From: an uncultured Sphingomonadaceae bacterium
Lineage (GTDB): Bacteria; Pseudomonadota; Alphaproteobacteria; Sphingomonadales; Sphingomonadaceae
Length of the DNA stretch: 42,926 nucleotides
NCBI GenBank assembly: GCA_938003725.1
Contig: CALKXX010000009.1
Span: 1-42,926 of the forward strand
Reading direction: 5' to 3'
This document shows positions 1-7,543 of this stretch, piece by piece. The position numbers and the translations under genes were made by a program. The first letter of the stretch is position 1, and each line of letters starts with the position of its first letter. The notes under the pieces were generated by a model that did not search any database, was not told the origin of the DNA, and saw only the letters and a program-made list of their open reading frames with translations.

Positions 1-1
1 G

Positions 2-334
2 GTTCTGGCGAAATCAGACATGGGTATTGCGGCACGCTATGCCGAACTGGTCGAGGATGCAGATATGCGCCGGGTCCTATTTGGCCGGATCAAATCCAGT
101 TGGGAACAGACGCGTGACATCTTGCTGGAAATTACGGATCAACCGCATTTGCTTGCCAAAAACCCATCGCTTTTCAACAGCATAGAACTACGCCTGCCTT
201 ACATAGAACCACTGAACCATTTGCAAATTGAACTCATGAAACGACTGCGGGCGGGCGAAGATGATCCGCGCATCGGCGAAGGCATACAACTCTCACTTAA
301 TGCGATTGCCACAGCGCTCAGGAATAGCGGTTAA
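2..334 (+). CDS. ppc: Phosphoenolpyruvate carboxylase, C-terminal part (5' truncated by window)
   Basis: The reading frame is open from the first bases of the window to the stop at 334, giving about 110 residues. It starts V-L-A-K-S-D-M-G-I-A and ends in A-T-A-L-R-N-S-G. These are the conserved C-terminal features of PEP carboxylase: the A-K-[ST]-D-M-x-I-A segment, a P-Y-I-x-P-L-N-x-L-Q-x-E-L block and the near-universal R-N-[TS]-G carboxy terminus. The enzyme carboxylates phosphoenolpyruvate to oxaloacetate and refills the TCA cycle. The internal ATG at base 20 is residue 7 of the visible frame and is not a start. The gene is followed by about 210 bases without a gene. Confidence 0.93.
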   Translation, partial: VLAKSDMGIAARYAELVEDADMRRVLFGRIKSSWEQTRDILLEITDQPHLLAKNPSLFNSIELRLPYIEPLNHLQIELMKRLRAGEDDPRIGEGIQLSLNAIATALRNSG

Positions 335-497
335 GCAGATGTAACCCGGCTTTGAATACACTATACCAACCGGCGAGCCGAATAACTTCGCGCACCGTCG
401 CCAATTGATGGGTGATCATGGATCGGTATTTCCCGGGCGTGCAACGGACTAGCCGATCCCGTTCTGTTATTGCTTGGCCGCTGGTAATTTGATACTC

Positions 498-513
498 TTA
501 ACTGATCAGTTAA
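498..513. promoter_or_regulatory. Perfect 16-bp palindrome, candidate repressor operator of the CYP153-like gene
   Basis: TTAACTGATCAGTTAA is identical to its reverse complement. It lies 31 bases upstream of the P450 start codon, where a repressor would block transcription. Its length and symmetry are typical of TetR-family operators, but no TetR gene is present in the window, so the partner is unknown. The rest of the 335-544 gap shows no gene or convincing terminator. Confidence 0.5.
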
Positions 514-544
514 ACTGCACTGGCTAACCAGATAGGACTACGTC

Positions 545-1873
545 ATGGCCGAAGCCGATCCTTCATCGCAATTGAAACGCCCCAAGATTAGCTACCGTAA
601 ACCGGCACGTGATCATTATCTGGAGCGCGGTGATGCGGTAACGCCGGCCAGTGAGCTTGAACTGGATAGAATTGATTTTGTCGATGTTGAACCGTGGCGA
701 CAGCATAAGATGTGGGACCGCTTTGATCGACTACGCCGCGAAGACCCGATTCATTACACACCCGATAGCCCGGTCGGACCCTATTGGTCGCTAACCCGAT
801 ATGCAGATGTGAAGGCGGTCGATGTTGACAATGAGCGCTTTTCGTCGGACTCTAAATATGGCGGAATCACGCTGGGCCCGCCGATTGAAGCGTTTACCGG
901 TGAAAGTTTTATCGCAGCGGATGACCCAAATCACTGGGCACAGCGCAAACCGATGCAACCCGCCGTCGCTCCCGCTTTGCTGCGCCTTGAATTTGAGCCA
1001 CTGATCAGAAAGCGGACACAGGCATTGCTTGATTCCTTGCCAGATAATGAGCCATTCGATTGGGTGGAGAAAGTCTCAACAGAGCTGACCGCCATGATGT
1101 TGGCGACATTGCTCAACTATCCGCAGGAACGGAGGCGCGAACTGACCCGCTGGTCGGACGTTACCACAAATCCTTTTGACCCGGATATTTGCCCGGGGGG
1201 ACGGGAACAATGGTTGCGAGAGCTTAATGAGTGTCTGACCACCTTTTCGGCTATTTATGCCGAGCGCAAATCGGCATCACCTGCCGACGACCTAATGAGC
1301 CTGTTGGCGCATGGACCAGCGACCAAAAACCTGACCCCGCAAGAATTATTGGGAAATGTCATCTTGCTGATCATTGGCGGCAATGACACGACGCGCAATA
1401 CGATGACCGGCGGACTTTATGCATTGAATAAATTTCCAGGCGAATTTACCAAACTTAAGGCAGGTCCCAGCCTTATTCCCAATATGGTTTCCGAAATGAT
1501 CCGTTGGCAGACGCCGCTGGCCTATATGCGGCGTACGGCGCTCGAAGATGTGGTGATACGCGACAAAACCATCCGCAAGGGTGAGCAAGTTGCGATGTGG
1601 TACATTTCGGCCAATCGTGACGAAGACTTCTGGGAAGAGGATCCGAAAAGACTGATCATCGATCGCAAACAAGCAAAGGACCATATCTCTTTCGGCTTTG
1701 GTATCCACCGCTGCTATGGCAATCGCCTCGCGGAGCTACAGCTGCGGATTTTATGGGAAGAAATTCTGAAGCGTTTCGACCATGTTGAGGTAGTTGACGA
1801 ACCCAGCCGAACCTCAAGCGCCTTTGTACATGGTTATACGTGGATGCCCGTGGTGTGTCACCGAAAACCTTAA
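545..1873 (+). CDS. Cytochrome P450, CYP153-like (probable alkane/fatty-acid terminal hydroxylase)
   Basis: A 442-residue soluble bacterial P450. The heme-binding loop F-G-F-G-I-H-R-C (residues 383-390, Cys390 as thiolate ligand), the I-helix G-G-N-D-T-T (about 278-283) and the ExxR pair E317/R320 are intact. The segment I-R-W-Q-T-P-L-A-Y-M-R-R-T-A and the G-N-R-L-A-E-x-Q-L-R-I-L-W-E-E-I-L block are what I associate with CYP153. CYP153 enzymes hydroxylate the terminal carbon of medium-chain alkanes and similar substrates, using a ferredoxin and ferredoxin reductase. Neither redox partner is encoded here. An AGGA 10 bases before the ATG serves as ribosome site. Its last four bases overlap the stop of the opposite-strand P450. 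The CYP153 assignment is from memory of family motifs; the P450 call itself is secure. Confidence 0.9.
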   Translation: MAEADPSSQLKRPKISYRKPARDHYLERGDAVTPASELELDRIDFVDVEPWRQHKMWDRFDRLRREDPIHYTPDSPVGPYWSLTRYADVKAVDVDNERFSSDSKYGGITLGPPIEAFTGESFIAADDPNHWAQRKPMQPAVAPALLRLEFEPLIRKRTQALLDSLPDNEPFDWVEKVSTELTAMMLATLLNYPQERRRELTRWSDVTTNPFDPDICPGGREQWLRELNECLTTFSAIYAERKSASPADDLMSLLAHGPATKNLTPQELLGNVILLIIGGNDTTRNTMTGGLYALNKFPGEFTKLKAGPSLIPNMVSEMIRWQTPLAYMRRTALEDVVIRDKTIRKGEQVAMWYISANRDEDFWEEDPKRLIIDRKQAKDHISFGFGIHRCYGNRLAELQLRILWEEILKRFDHVEVVDEPSRTSSAFVHGYTWMPVVCHRKP

Positions 1874-3267
1874 ATTGCTTCCAACCTTATTGGCAAACCA
1901 TCCTTGGGTTGCGGTATCGGGAACACCTGCCAATCCGGCGTGTAATCCGGGCCACCCTGCAAAGTGATGCGGTTTTGTGTCAACAGGCTGTGCACCAGGA
2001 TTTTGATCTGCATATAGGCAAAGTGCAATCCAAGACACATATGCGCACCGCCGCCAAATGGAACCCAGGCATATTTGTGACGCCCTGCGCTATTTTCCGG
2101 TGTAAAACGTAGCGGATCAAATTTATCGGGTTCGGGCCAATGCTTTTCCATCTTATGGACGAATTGCGGGCTGATCCCTACATTGGTTCCAGCCGGGATG
2201 ACATAGTTGCGGAACGTAAACTTTTTGACCGCTCGCCTGGGGATGCTCGGCACGGGCGGCACTAGGCGCAGTGCTTCCTTAAAGGCCATCTCAGTAAGTT
2301 CCAGTTTCCCCAGATCAGCATAGGCCAATGGTTCACCGGCGGGCGCAATCTTGAGACACTCCTCCCGCAATTTGTCCTGCCACTCAGGGTGTTTCGCAAG
2401 CAAATAGATAAAGCTGGTCGCCGATGACGTGATCGTGTCATGCGCGGCCATCATCAGGAAGTTCATGTGATCGATGACCTCATCCTCGGTCAGCAACTCG
2501 CCATTTTCATGGGTCGCGAGGCAAATTTGAGTAAAAATATCCTCGCCGCGCTTTTCCCGGCGTTCTTTCACCTGCGGGGTGAAATAACTCAACAGATATT
2601 CGCGTGCTTTGACCCCTTTCCACATCTTTGTGAAAGGGATGGGGGACCGTGCCACACCAACGGACGCCTGCACCTCATCAACGAAAGCTTTATTGATCTT
2701 GTCTGCTTCTGGCCCCCAAGGGATACCCAGAATGGAGCTTGCCGCAATGTCCAGAGACAAGGACTTGATTGCGGGGTAAAAGTCAAAGGACGTACCGTTC
2801 CACTGATTGACGCGGTCGGAGATACCCTGATTGAGCACCTCGCAATGATGCTTCATCGGACCCTGCTTGAACGCGACCGACAGAGCTTTGCGATCCGCTC
2901 TGTGGCGCTCAAAATCCATCAGCATCAATCCGCGCGGGAACAGGTTGTTGAGCACCGGTCCCCAGCCTTGCTCACTAGAGAAAATCTTATCCTTGTTGAA
3001 CATGACCAGTTCGGTGGCATCCGCCCCTAGCAGCATCACATTGTCCTTGCCAAAGCTATAGGTACGATAGACCGAGCCATGTTTCTCAAACATCTTGCGG
3101 CCGAATCCGATCGGATCCTTGATCACCTGCAAGGTGGTGCCCAGGACAGGGATCCCTTCTTCTCCGGGAATATGCGCCAATTGGTCCTTACTTGGTGGCT
3201 TTATCCAATGCGGGTTCGCCGTTTCCGTATAGGGATGTCCGTGGGGCTGATCTACAACTGTCGCCAA
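1870..3267 (-). CDS. Cytochrome P450 of a second, unrelated subfamily
   Basis: 465 residues with the P450 signature F-G-G-G-A-H-M-C-L-G (Cys411 is the heme ligand) and E331-x-x-R334. The I-helix reads A-A-H-D-T-I-T (274-280), with His where the common Gly sits before Asp-Thr. It differs clearly from the neighbouring CYP153-like protein; the P-G-x-x-G-I-P-V-L-G start and P-P-V-P-S-I-P-R-R region resemble CYP51/CYP26/CYP120-type enzymes, whose substrates are often sterols, terpenoids or fatty acids. The start is a TTG preceded by AGGAG nine bases upstream; no nearby in-frame ATG exists. It is convergent with the other P450, with overlapping stop codons. The substrate cannot be told from sequence. 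Confidence 0.9.
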   Translation of the reverse strand: MATVVDQPHGHPYTETANPHWIKPPSKDQLAHIPGEEGIPVLGTTLQVIKDPIGFGRKMFEKHGSVYRTYSFGKDNVMLLGADATELVMFNKDKIFSSEQGWGPVLNNLFPRGLMLMDFERHRADRKALSVAFKQGPMKHHCEVLNQGISDRVNQWNGTSFDFYPAIKSLSLDIAASSILGIPWGPEADKINKAFVDEVQASVGVARSPIPFTKMWKGVKAREYLLSYFTPQVKERREKRGEDIFTQICLATHENGELLTEDEVIDHMNFLMMAAHDTITSSATSFIYLLAKHPEWQDKLREECLKIAPAGEPLAYADLGKLELTEMAFKEALRLVPPVPSIPRRAVKKFTFRNYVIPAGTNVGISPQFVHKMEKHWPEPDKFDPLRFTPENSAGRHKYAWVPFGGGAHMCLGLHFAYMQIKILVHSLLTQNRITLQGGPDYTPDWQVFPIPQPKDGLPIRLEAI

Positions 3268-3302
3268 GGCGTAATGCTCCTGCTTATCAAGGGAATAGTA
3301 AC

Positions 3303-3331
3303 AATATAACTACTTTCATGAATGTCAGCAA
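3303..3331 (-). promoter_or_regulatory. Sigma-70-like promoter candidate for the leftward P450 gene
   Basis: On the minus strand, TTGCTG (3331-3326) and TATATT (3308-3303) are separated by exactly 17 bases, about 40 bases upstream of the TTG start. The -10 matches 5 of 6 consensus bases; the -35 matches only three. The 190-base gap also holds the promoter of the rightward lipoprotein gene, which I could not place with confidence. Confidence 0.35.
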
Positions 3332-3457
3332 GGACTCCCGTTCATTACCTATTCAAAGGATAGTCGTTATAAAATGGGGCAAATCAAAAGATGTTGAGAC
3401 TCAGCGGGTTTGGCACCGCTACACAGGTCTGAAAGATGACATTACAGGGGATATGAT

Positions 3458-4273
3458 ATGGGGAAATCTGCATTTTCTAGGATTTGGAAGCCTGCGATCA
3501 TGGCCAGTGCGGCTCTTGGTCTAAGCGGCTGCATATATGGCCCTGGCGGAGGTGGATATTATGGCGACGGCTATGTAAACGGCGCTGACTATCAATGCGA
3601 TCCCTATGCCCCATTTGACGACTATTATGCTTGCGACAACAGCTATGGATATGTGAATATCGGCTTTGGCGGCGGCTGGTATGATAATTATTACTATCCC
3701 GGCTATGGGCGCTATCTGTTTGATCGGGGCGGTCACCGACATGTGATGCGCAACCATCACCGGCGCCATTGGGCACGGCAAAGAGCCGATTACGGATCGC
3801 GCCATGGCCGCAGAGGCCATCATCGCCGCAACTGGACGGCGGAACAACGCGAAGAATGGCGCGACGCCTCACCAGAAGAACGTGCGGAAATTCGCGAGCA
3901 GCGAAGGAATGAACGACGCGCCCGTGGCAACGAAAGGCGCGGGGATGGCGCGGTCAGAGGCCGCGGTGGTCGGGGATCTGGTCAAGATGTCCGCAATCGC
4001 GGCGTCCGCGGGGAAACCGTTCGCGGAAACGGTGGACGGCGCAGTGCCGGGAACCGGGCAACCGGGAACCGAGCTAGTCAGGGACGTGCCGTTCAAGGCA
4101 GAGGGCAAGCACAAAGTCGCGGCGCTGTCTCGCGCCGTCCAGCAGCACAGGCAAGACCAAATCGTGCGCCGGCTGTTCGTGCTGCATCGCGACCACCTCG
4201 CGCAGCTAGACAAGCCCCGCGCGTATCGCCCAGAGCACCGCGCGTCGATCGCAGCAATGTCAATGACGACTAA
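3458..4273 (+). CDS. Putative lipoprotein with Tyr/Gly-rich head and Arg/Gly-rich tail
   Basis: 271 residues of unrecognised family. The N terminus has a positively charged start, a hydrophobic stretch and a lipobox L-S-G-C, with Cys25 as the likely lipidated residue. Residues about 26-85 are rich in Gly, Tyr and Asp (many G-Y, Y-G and D-Y pairs). A His/Arg-rich stretch follows (about 90-125), then an acidic-basic helix-like part around the E-E-R-A-E-I-R-E-Q-R-R segment. The last 120 residues are low-complexity Arg/Gly/Ala/Pro with RG and RGG-like repeats. AGGGG lies eight bases before the ATG. A hairpin terminator follows. The tail could bind nucleic acid, LPS or another polyanion outside the cytoplasm, but that is speculation. 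Confidence 0.7.
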   Translation: MGKSAFSRIWKPAIMASAALGLSGCIYGPGGGGYYGDGYVNGADYQCDPYAPFDDYYACDNSYGYVNIGFGGGWYDNYYYPGYGRYLFDRGGHRHVMRNHHRRHWARQRADYGSRHGRRGHHRRNWTAEQREEWRDASPEERAEIREQRRNERRARGNERRGDGAVRGRGGRGSGQDVRNRGVRGETVRGNGGRRSAGNRATGNRASQGRAVQGRGQAQSRGAVSRRPAAQARPNRAPAVRAASRPPRAARQAPRVSPRAPRVDRSNVNDD

Positions 4274-4281
4274 AGCTTAGG

Positions 4282-4316
4282 CGAGGCCGGACTAACGTCC
4301 AACCTCGCGTATTTTC
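4282..4316. terminator. Hairpin terminator between convergent genes
   Basis: GCGAGG (4282-4287) pairs with CCTCGC (4304-4309), and inside it GGAC (4290-4293) pairs with GTCC (4298-4301) around a TAAC loop. TATTTT follows on the plus strand. It sits between the stops of the lipoprotein and the leftward small secreted protein and may serve both. Confidence 0.6.
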
Positions 4317-4321
4317 GGGAG

Positions 4322-4672
4322 TTACTGACCAATTGTGACGCGGCCCACGCGATACCCGCGTTCACGCATTTCCTTCACATAGTCCTTATTGGCATCGGCA
4401 ATCTCGGCACGATATTCCGAACGAGCATCATTGCGATCCTCGTCATCGGTGGCGCGCCGTAAATCCTTTCGCAATTCATGCTCGGCCTCTTGCACGTCAG
4501 AAATATAATCAAACCAGAAATTATTTCTTACATTGCCAATTGGCTGTGTGCGGATTGGCTCGTGATCGACATCATGAGAGGGATGCGCGAAGGCAGGATA
4601 TCCCGCAAACAAACCGGTCGTCAGAATAGCGGACGTCATCATAGTCGCAGTTATTTTGGGTGAGATAGTCAT
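4322..4672 (-). CDS. Small secreted charged protein, function unknown
   Basis: A 116-residue protein from the ATG at 4672, which has AGGAG five bases upstream; a longer frame reaching 4777 exists but lacks a ribosome site and would bury the signal peptide. Residues 1 to about 29 form a Sec signal peptide ending in A-F-A before H-P-S-H-D. The mature part is rich in Asp, Glu and Arg with heptad-like spacing (E-A-E-H-E-L-R-K-D-L-R-R), suggesting one or two long helices, possibly coiled-coil, in the periplasm. I do not recognise the family. It is convergent with the RG-rich lipoprotein gene and shares its terminator region. Confidence 0.7.
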   Translation of the reverse strand: MTISPKITATMMTSAILTTGLFAGYPAFAHPSHDVDHEPIRTQPIGNVRNNFWFDYISDVQEAEHELRKDLRRATDDEDRNDARSEYRAEIADANKDYVKEMRERGYRVGRVTIGQ

Positions 4673-4955
4673 ATTGGTCTCCTCATGATTTTCGACCCGG
4701 GCAAAGTGTTCGGCATCAGCTTTCCCTGTGGTGAATGCACGGAATGTTGCGGTAGACTGCACCGAGAGAGCGATCAATCCGGCTTTGGGACAATGGCCCT
4801 GTCACATATTTTCCCCATATCTTGGTCTGTCGAGTCCCTCCGATTTGGGTGTTTTACGGTCAAGATACCGCACGCGATCGCGTCAAATTCCCGACATATC
4901 CGGATTGGAGACGTCCTCATCGGACATATGATCGACCCGCGGCTAGGCCGCAGGC

Positions 4956-5405
4956 ATGACGCAAAAGCTATTCTGTTCTTTCTCCATATCCGCGGCACTG
5001 GCCTTGGCTTTCGCGGCTCATCCCGCGCATTGTAGAGCGGGCATATCGGATCCCGTCACGGCACAATTCAATATCTGCACAAATGCGAAACGCATTAACT
5101 GTGTCGTCGATGGCGATACGCTCTGGTTCCGGGCACAAAAGATTCGTATCGCAGATATTGATACGCCGGAGATATTCTCACCTAGATGCGAGGCGGAACG
5201 AAGGCTGGGGCATCTCGCAAAGAATAGACTGCTGACGCTGCTCAACAAGGGTTCATTCAGGCTGGTCAGCGGAAAAAAGGATATTGATCACTACGGCCGG
5301 CAATTGCGCGTCATATACCGAGCCGGGCAATCCATTGGAAAAATTCTGATTGAGCAAAAGCTAGCACGACAATGGACGGGGTCGCGTGAAAGCTGGTGCT
5401 CCTAA
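4956..5405 (+). CDS. Secreted thermonuclease-family (SNase-like) nuclease
   Basis: 149 residues: a signal peptide (about 1-27, A-A-L-A-L-A-F-A-A-H-P-A) and one staphylococcal-nuclease (SNc) OB-fold domain. By comparison with S. aureus nuclease, the Ca-binding and catalytic residues are all present: D54 (in V-D-G-D-T), R64, D69, T70 and E72 (in I-R-I-A-D-I-D-T-P-E), and R115 (in D-H-Y-G-R). It should therefore be an active, Ca-dependent periplasmic or extracellular DNA/RNA nuclease. The gap of 283 bases upstream holds no other gene. The T2SS operon starts on the opposite strand ten bases beyond its stop; the nuclease is a conceivable T2SS substrate, but nothing in the sequence proves this. Confidence 0.85.
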   Translation: MTQKLFCSFSISAALALAFAAHPAHCRAGISDPVTAQFNICTNAKRINCVVDGDTLWFRAQKIRIADIDTPEIFSPRCEAERRLGHLAKNRLLTLLNKGSFRLVSGKKDIDHYGRQLRVIYRAGQSIGKILIEQKLARQWTGSRESWCS

Positions 5406-5431
5406 ACCGGGAAGTTCATTTTCCGGTTTTT
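5404..5431 (+). terminator. Rho-independent terminator of the thermonuclease gene
   Basis: AAACCGGGAA (5404-5413) and TTTCCGGTTT (5420-5429) form a 10-bp stem with one G-T wobble and a GTTCAT loop, followed by more T. It overlaps the stop codon of the nuclease and the last codons of the opposing gspM, so it can also act leftward. Confidence 0.65.
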
Positions 5432-5898
5432 GCCCTCAACGTTATGGTCGCCCCTATGGTACCACCGTCGCTTGGTTGGATCGAGAGCGATTCCGTAACT
5501 ATCGCGCGCGATTCCAAACCGGCCAGCCACGAAAATAGTGCCGTCGATTTCGCCGAGCTAATGACAATATTGACCCGCCCACCGGTTTGCGGGTCTATCC
5601 GGCTAACCGCGAACCCGGCCTCGCCGGCACTCTGGCCCACCACAATGTCGGGAGCGCCGCGCACCAAAGACTGCCCATCCGTCAATGGTGCATTTATCAA
5701 CGCTACCTTATGTTCAATGACAATTTGCCGAGTGATCGATTCTTCGTAGCGGTCTGCCGCTTGCTCCAACGCTGATAGAAACGGCAGGATAATCGCATAG
5801 ACCAATATGGTGAGTGCCAGCAGAACGCCCGCCATGCTGACCAATATCTTCTCTCTCTGGCTGAGTGCCTGAAACCATTTTTTGATCGAGAGTGTCAT
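5416..5898 (-). CDS. gspM: Type II secretion system protein GspM
   Basis: 160 residues with the GspM layout: a short cytoplasmic N terminus containing S-Q-R-E-K, one membrane helix (about residues 18-42) and a small periplasmic ferredoxin-like domain. GspM stabilises GspL in the inner-membrane assembly platform. It is the last gene of a leftward operon; its ATG overlaps the gspL stop as ATGA, indicating translational coupling. Sequence identity in this family is low, so the call rests on length, topology and position after gspL. No gspN follows; the thermonuclease gene begins the next, convergent unit. Confidence 0.85.
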   Translation of the reverse strand: MTLSIKKWFQALSQREKILVSMAGVLLALTILVYAIILPFLSALEQAADRYEESITRQIVIEHKVALINAPLTDGQSLVRGAPDIVVGQSAGEAGFAVSRIDPQTGGRVNIVISSAKSTALFSWLAGLESRAIVTESLSIQPSDGGTIGATITLRAKTGK

Positions 5899-7025
5899 GG
5901 CGCACGCACCGTTACATCCGCCAGGGATGTCCCCGTTGCGTCTTGGCGCGCCTTAGCGGTAATCAGGAAACCGAGCTCCTGCAACCCAGTTAAAACCGGG
6001 TCTATGTCTTCATTGCGTACCGCCGATAGCGAAGCCAAAATCACCCCATTGCTTTGATACTCGATGGAACCGAGCGAAACATTAGGATGCTTCTGTAGGA
6101 CGGCGAATATCGCTGACGCCGGAACCGTGAAAATGGCGTTGCCGCGGCTTTCGGCGATCAATCGTTGGTCCAATTGTGTTGCCGCCGTTCGCAATTGAGC
6201 TTCCGGCCCCAAGACAGACCGCGCCGCCGAAAGCGCAGCGGCGTCTGCATCGCTTGCCGCAAAATGATATTTGGACAATGGGATAATTGGAATCAACAGC
6301 GAGATGACCAGCAATGCGGCAATCATTGCTGTTACCATCTTTTTTTGTATCGGCGGCAGTGCATCGCGCTTTGTTTTCTTTACAAAATGTCCAGCACGCA
6401 AATTCAACACTTGATCCGGGTTTAATAAACCTAGCGTGTTTTCCAAATCTGGATTGGACAGCCTGACTGCCTGGTCAGCACCGGGAATATGAGCACGCAA
6501 TGCCGGTTCGTCAGGTGATATCCAACGCTCGCCGCGCACCAATATGTCAAAACCAAAGTCTGCGACAACGGCTTGATCTTCACCGGCTGGAATTAGCCAA
6601 CCCGCGGGTGTTACAATGTCTGGATCAATGCCCAAAGACTGCAAATGTACGAGACCCTGTGACAATTTTGCCGGATCAATAGCCACAGTGGCCACTTGAT
6701 CCCCCTCCAACGGAAGGGCGCAAATATGGAGTTGATCCTGATCTAAGCTAGCTTGCTGAGCCTCCGCAATCGCGGCGGCCGTTCGTTGCTTGTCAGTCAG
6801 TTTTTGCTCTAGTGCATGCCATCGTACATGCGTGACAGTGCTAGCCGCCAGCGCGATGATTGTCGTTGGTTCGGGTAACGATGGATCAATTGAGAAGCCC
6901 GCTTCTGAAAGAGGATCTGGGCCATGACCATGCTGAATGACAGAGGCATCCTCCACCACCCACCAATAGAGCGATGCCCCCGCCTCCTCCGGAAATTCAA
7001 CAATGAACAACCTGTCGTCAGTCAT
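5895..7025 (-). CDS. gspL: Type II secretion system protein GspL
   Basis: 376 residues: an actin-like cytoplasmic domain (about 1-220, including the V-V-A-D-F-G segment near 153-158), one membrane helix (about 231-250) and a periplasmic ferredoxin-like domain. GspL recruits the GspE ATPase through its cytoplasmic domain and pairs with GspM. It overlaps gspM by four bases and begins 48 bases after gspG. In usual operons gspH, I, J and K stand between gspG and gspL; here they are absent and no trace of them is visible in the 48 bases. Confidence 0.88.
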   Translation of the reverse strand: MTDDRLFIVEFPEEAGASLYWWVVEDASVIQHGHGPDPLSEAGFSIDPSLPEPTTIIALAASTVTHVRWHALEQKLTDKQRTAAAIAEAQQASLDQDQLHICALPLEGDQVATVAIDPAKLSQGLVHLQSLGIDPDIVTPAGWLIPAGEDQAVVADFGFDILVRGERWISPDEPALRAHIPGADQAVRLSNPDLENTLGLLNPDQVLNLRAGHFVKKTKRDALPPIQKKMVTAMIAALLVISLLIPIIPLSKYHFAASDADAAALSAARSVLGPEAQLRTAATQLDQRLIAESRGNAIFTVPASAIFAVLQKHPNVSLGSIEYQSNGVILASLSAVRNEDIDPVLTGLQELGFLITAKARQDATGTSLADVTVRAP

Positions 7026-7073
7026 TGAACCGCGGCGGAAATTGCTGGATCTATGATATTGGCTAAGGGACGT

Positions 7074-7535
7074 TTATTCGGCATAAATATCCGCAGCATC
7101 ATCTTCCCCGCCCGGAGCGCTATCTGCCCCCAGTGAATATAGATCATATCCTGGTCCCCGCCGCCCGGGATTGTCATATTGATAGGGTCGGCCCCACGGA
7201 TCTTGTGGCAATTTTTTGATATATCCGCCCTGACGATATCGCGACGTTGAGGCCGATCCACCCGGTGCCGCAATAAGCGCCTGCAAGCCATCACTAGAGG
7301 ATGGGTAGCTGAGATTGTCGAGCCGGTATAATTCCAGCGCTTGTCCCAGTGTCGCAATATCCGCCCGCGCTTTTTCGACCATCGCACGGTCCTGACTGGG
7401 CAGCACATTGATCACTACAATCGTGGTAAGCAACCCCAGAATGAATATCACGACCATTAACTCGACCAGCGTAAAGCCATTTTTTTTGGGCTTTTCAGGA
7501 CTATCATCCATCCCGTTCTCAGAAAGTTCCGTCAT
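7074..7535 (-). CDS. gspG: Type II secretion system major pseudopilin GspG
   Basis: A 153-residue prepilin. The leader ends at G20 and processing before F21 leaves F-T-L-V-E, with the conserved Glu at +5, followed by the long hydrophobic N-terminal helix. The C-terminal D-P-W-G-R-P-Y-x-Y and the L-G-A-D-S-A-P-G-G-E-D-D-A-A-D-I loop, which binds Ca in GspG, identify the major pseudopilin rather than a minor one. The ATG at 7535 is preferred because AGGAAAAG precedes it at good distance; a GTG lies one codon earlier. It starts just after the gspF stop. The prepilin peptidase GspO is not encoded here. Confidence 0.93.
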   Translation of the reverse strand: MTELSENGMDDSPEKPKKNGFTLVELMVVIFILGLLTTIVVINVLPSQDRAMVEKARADIATLGQALELYRLDNLSYPSSSDGLQALIAAPGGSASTSRYRQGGYIKKLPQDPWGRPYQYDNPGRRGPGYDLYSLGADSAPGGEDDAADIYAE

Positions 7536-7543
7536 CACTTTTC

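Noticed and set aside
2440..3030. 196-codon open frame on the plus strand
   Set aside because: It lies wholly opposite the second P450 gene, which has all family motifs; the translation has no recognisable domain and is a shadow frame.
3804..4280. 158-codon plus-strand frame overlapping the RG-rich lipoprotein
   Set aside because: It arises from the Arg/Gly-rich, GC-rich codons read in another frame; no start signal or domain supports it.
7022..7408. Possible gene in the gspG-gspL region (gspH candidate)
   Set aside because: The frame overlaps gspG in another register, has no prepilin leader and ends inside the gspL start, so it is not a missing pseudopilin gene.
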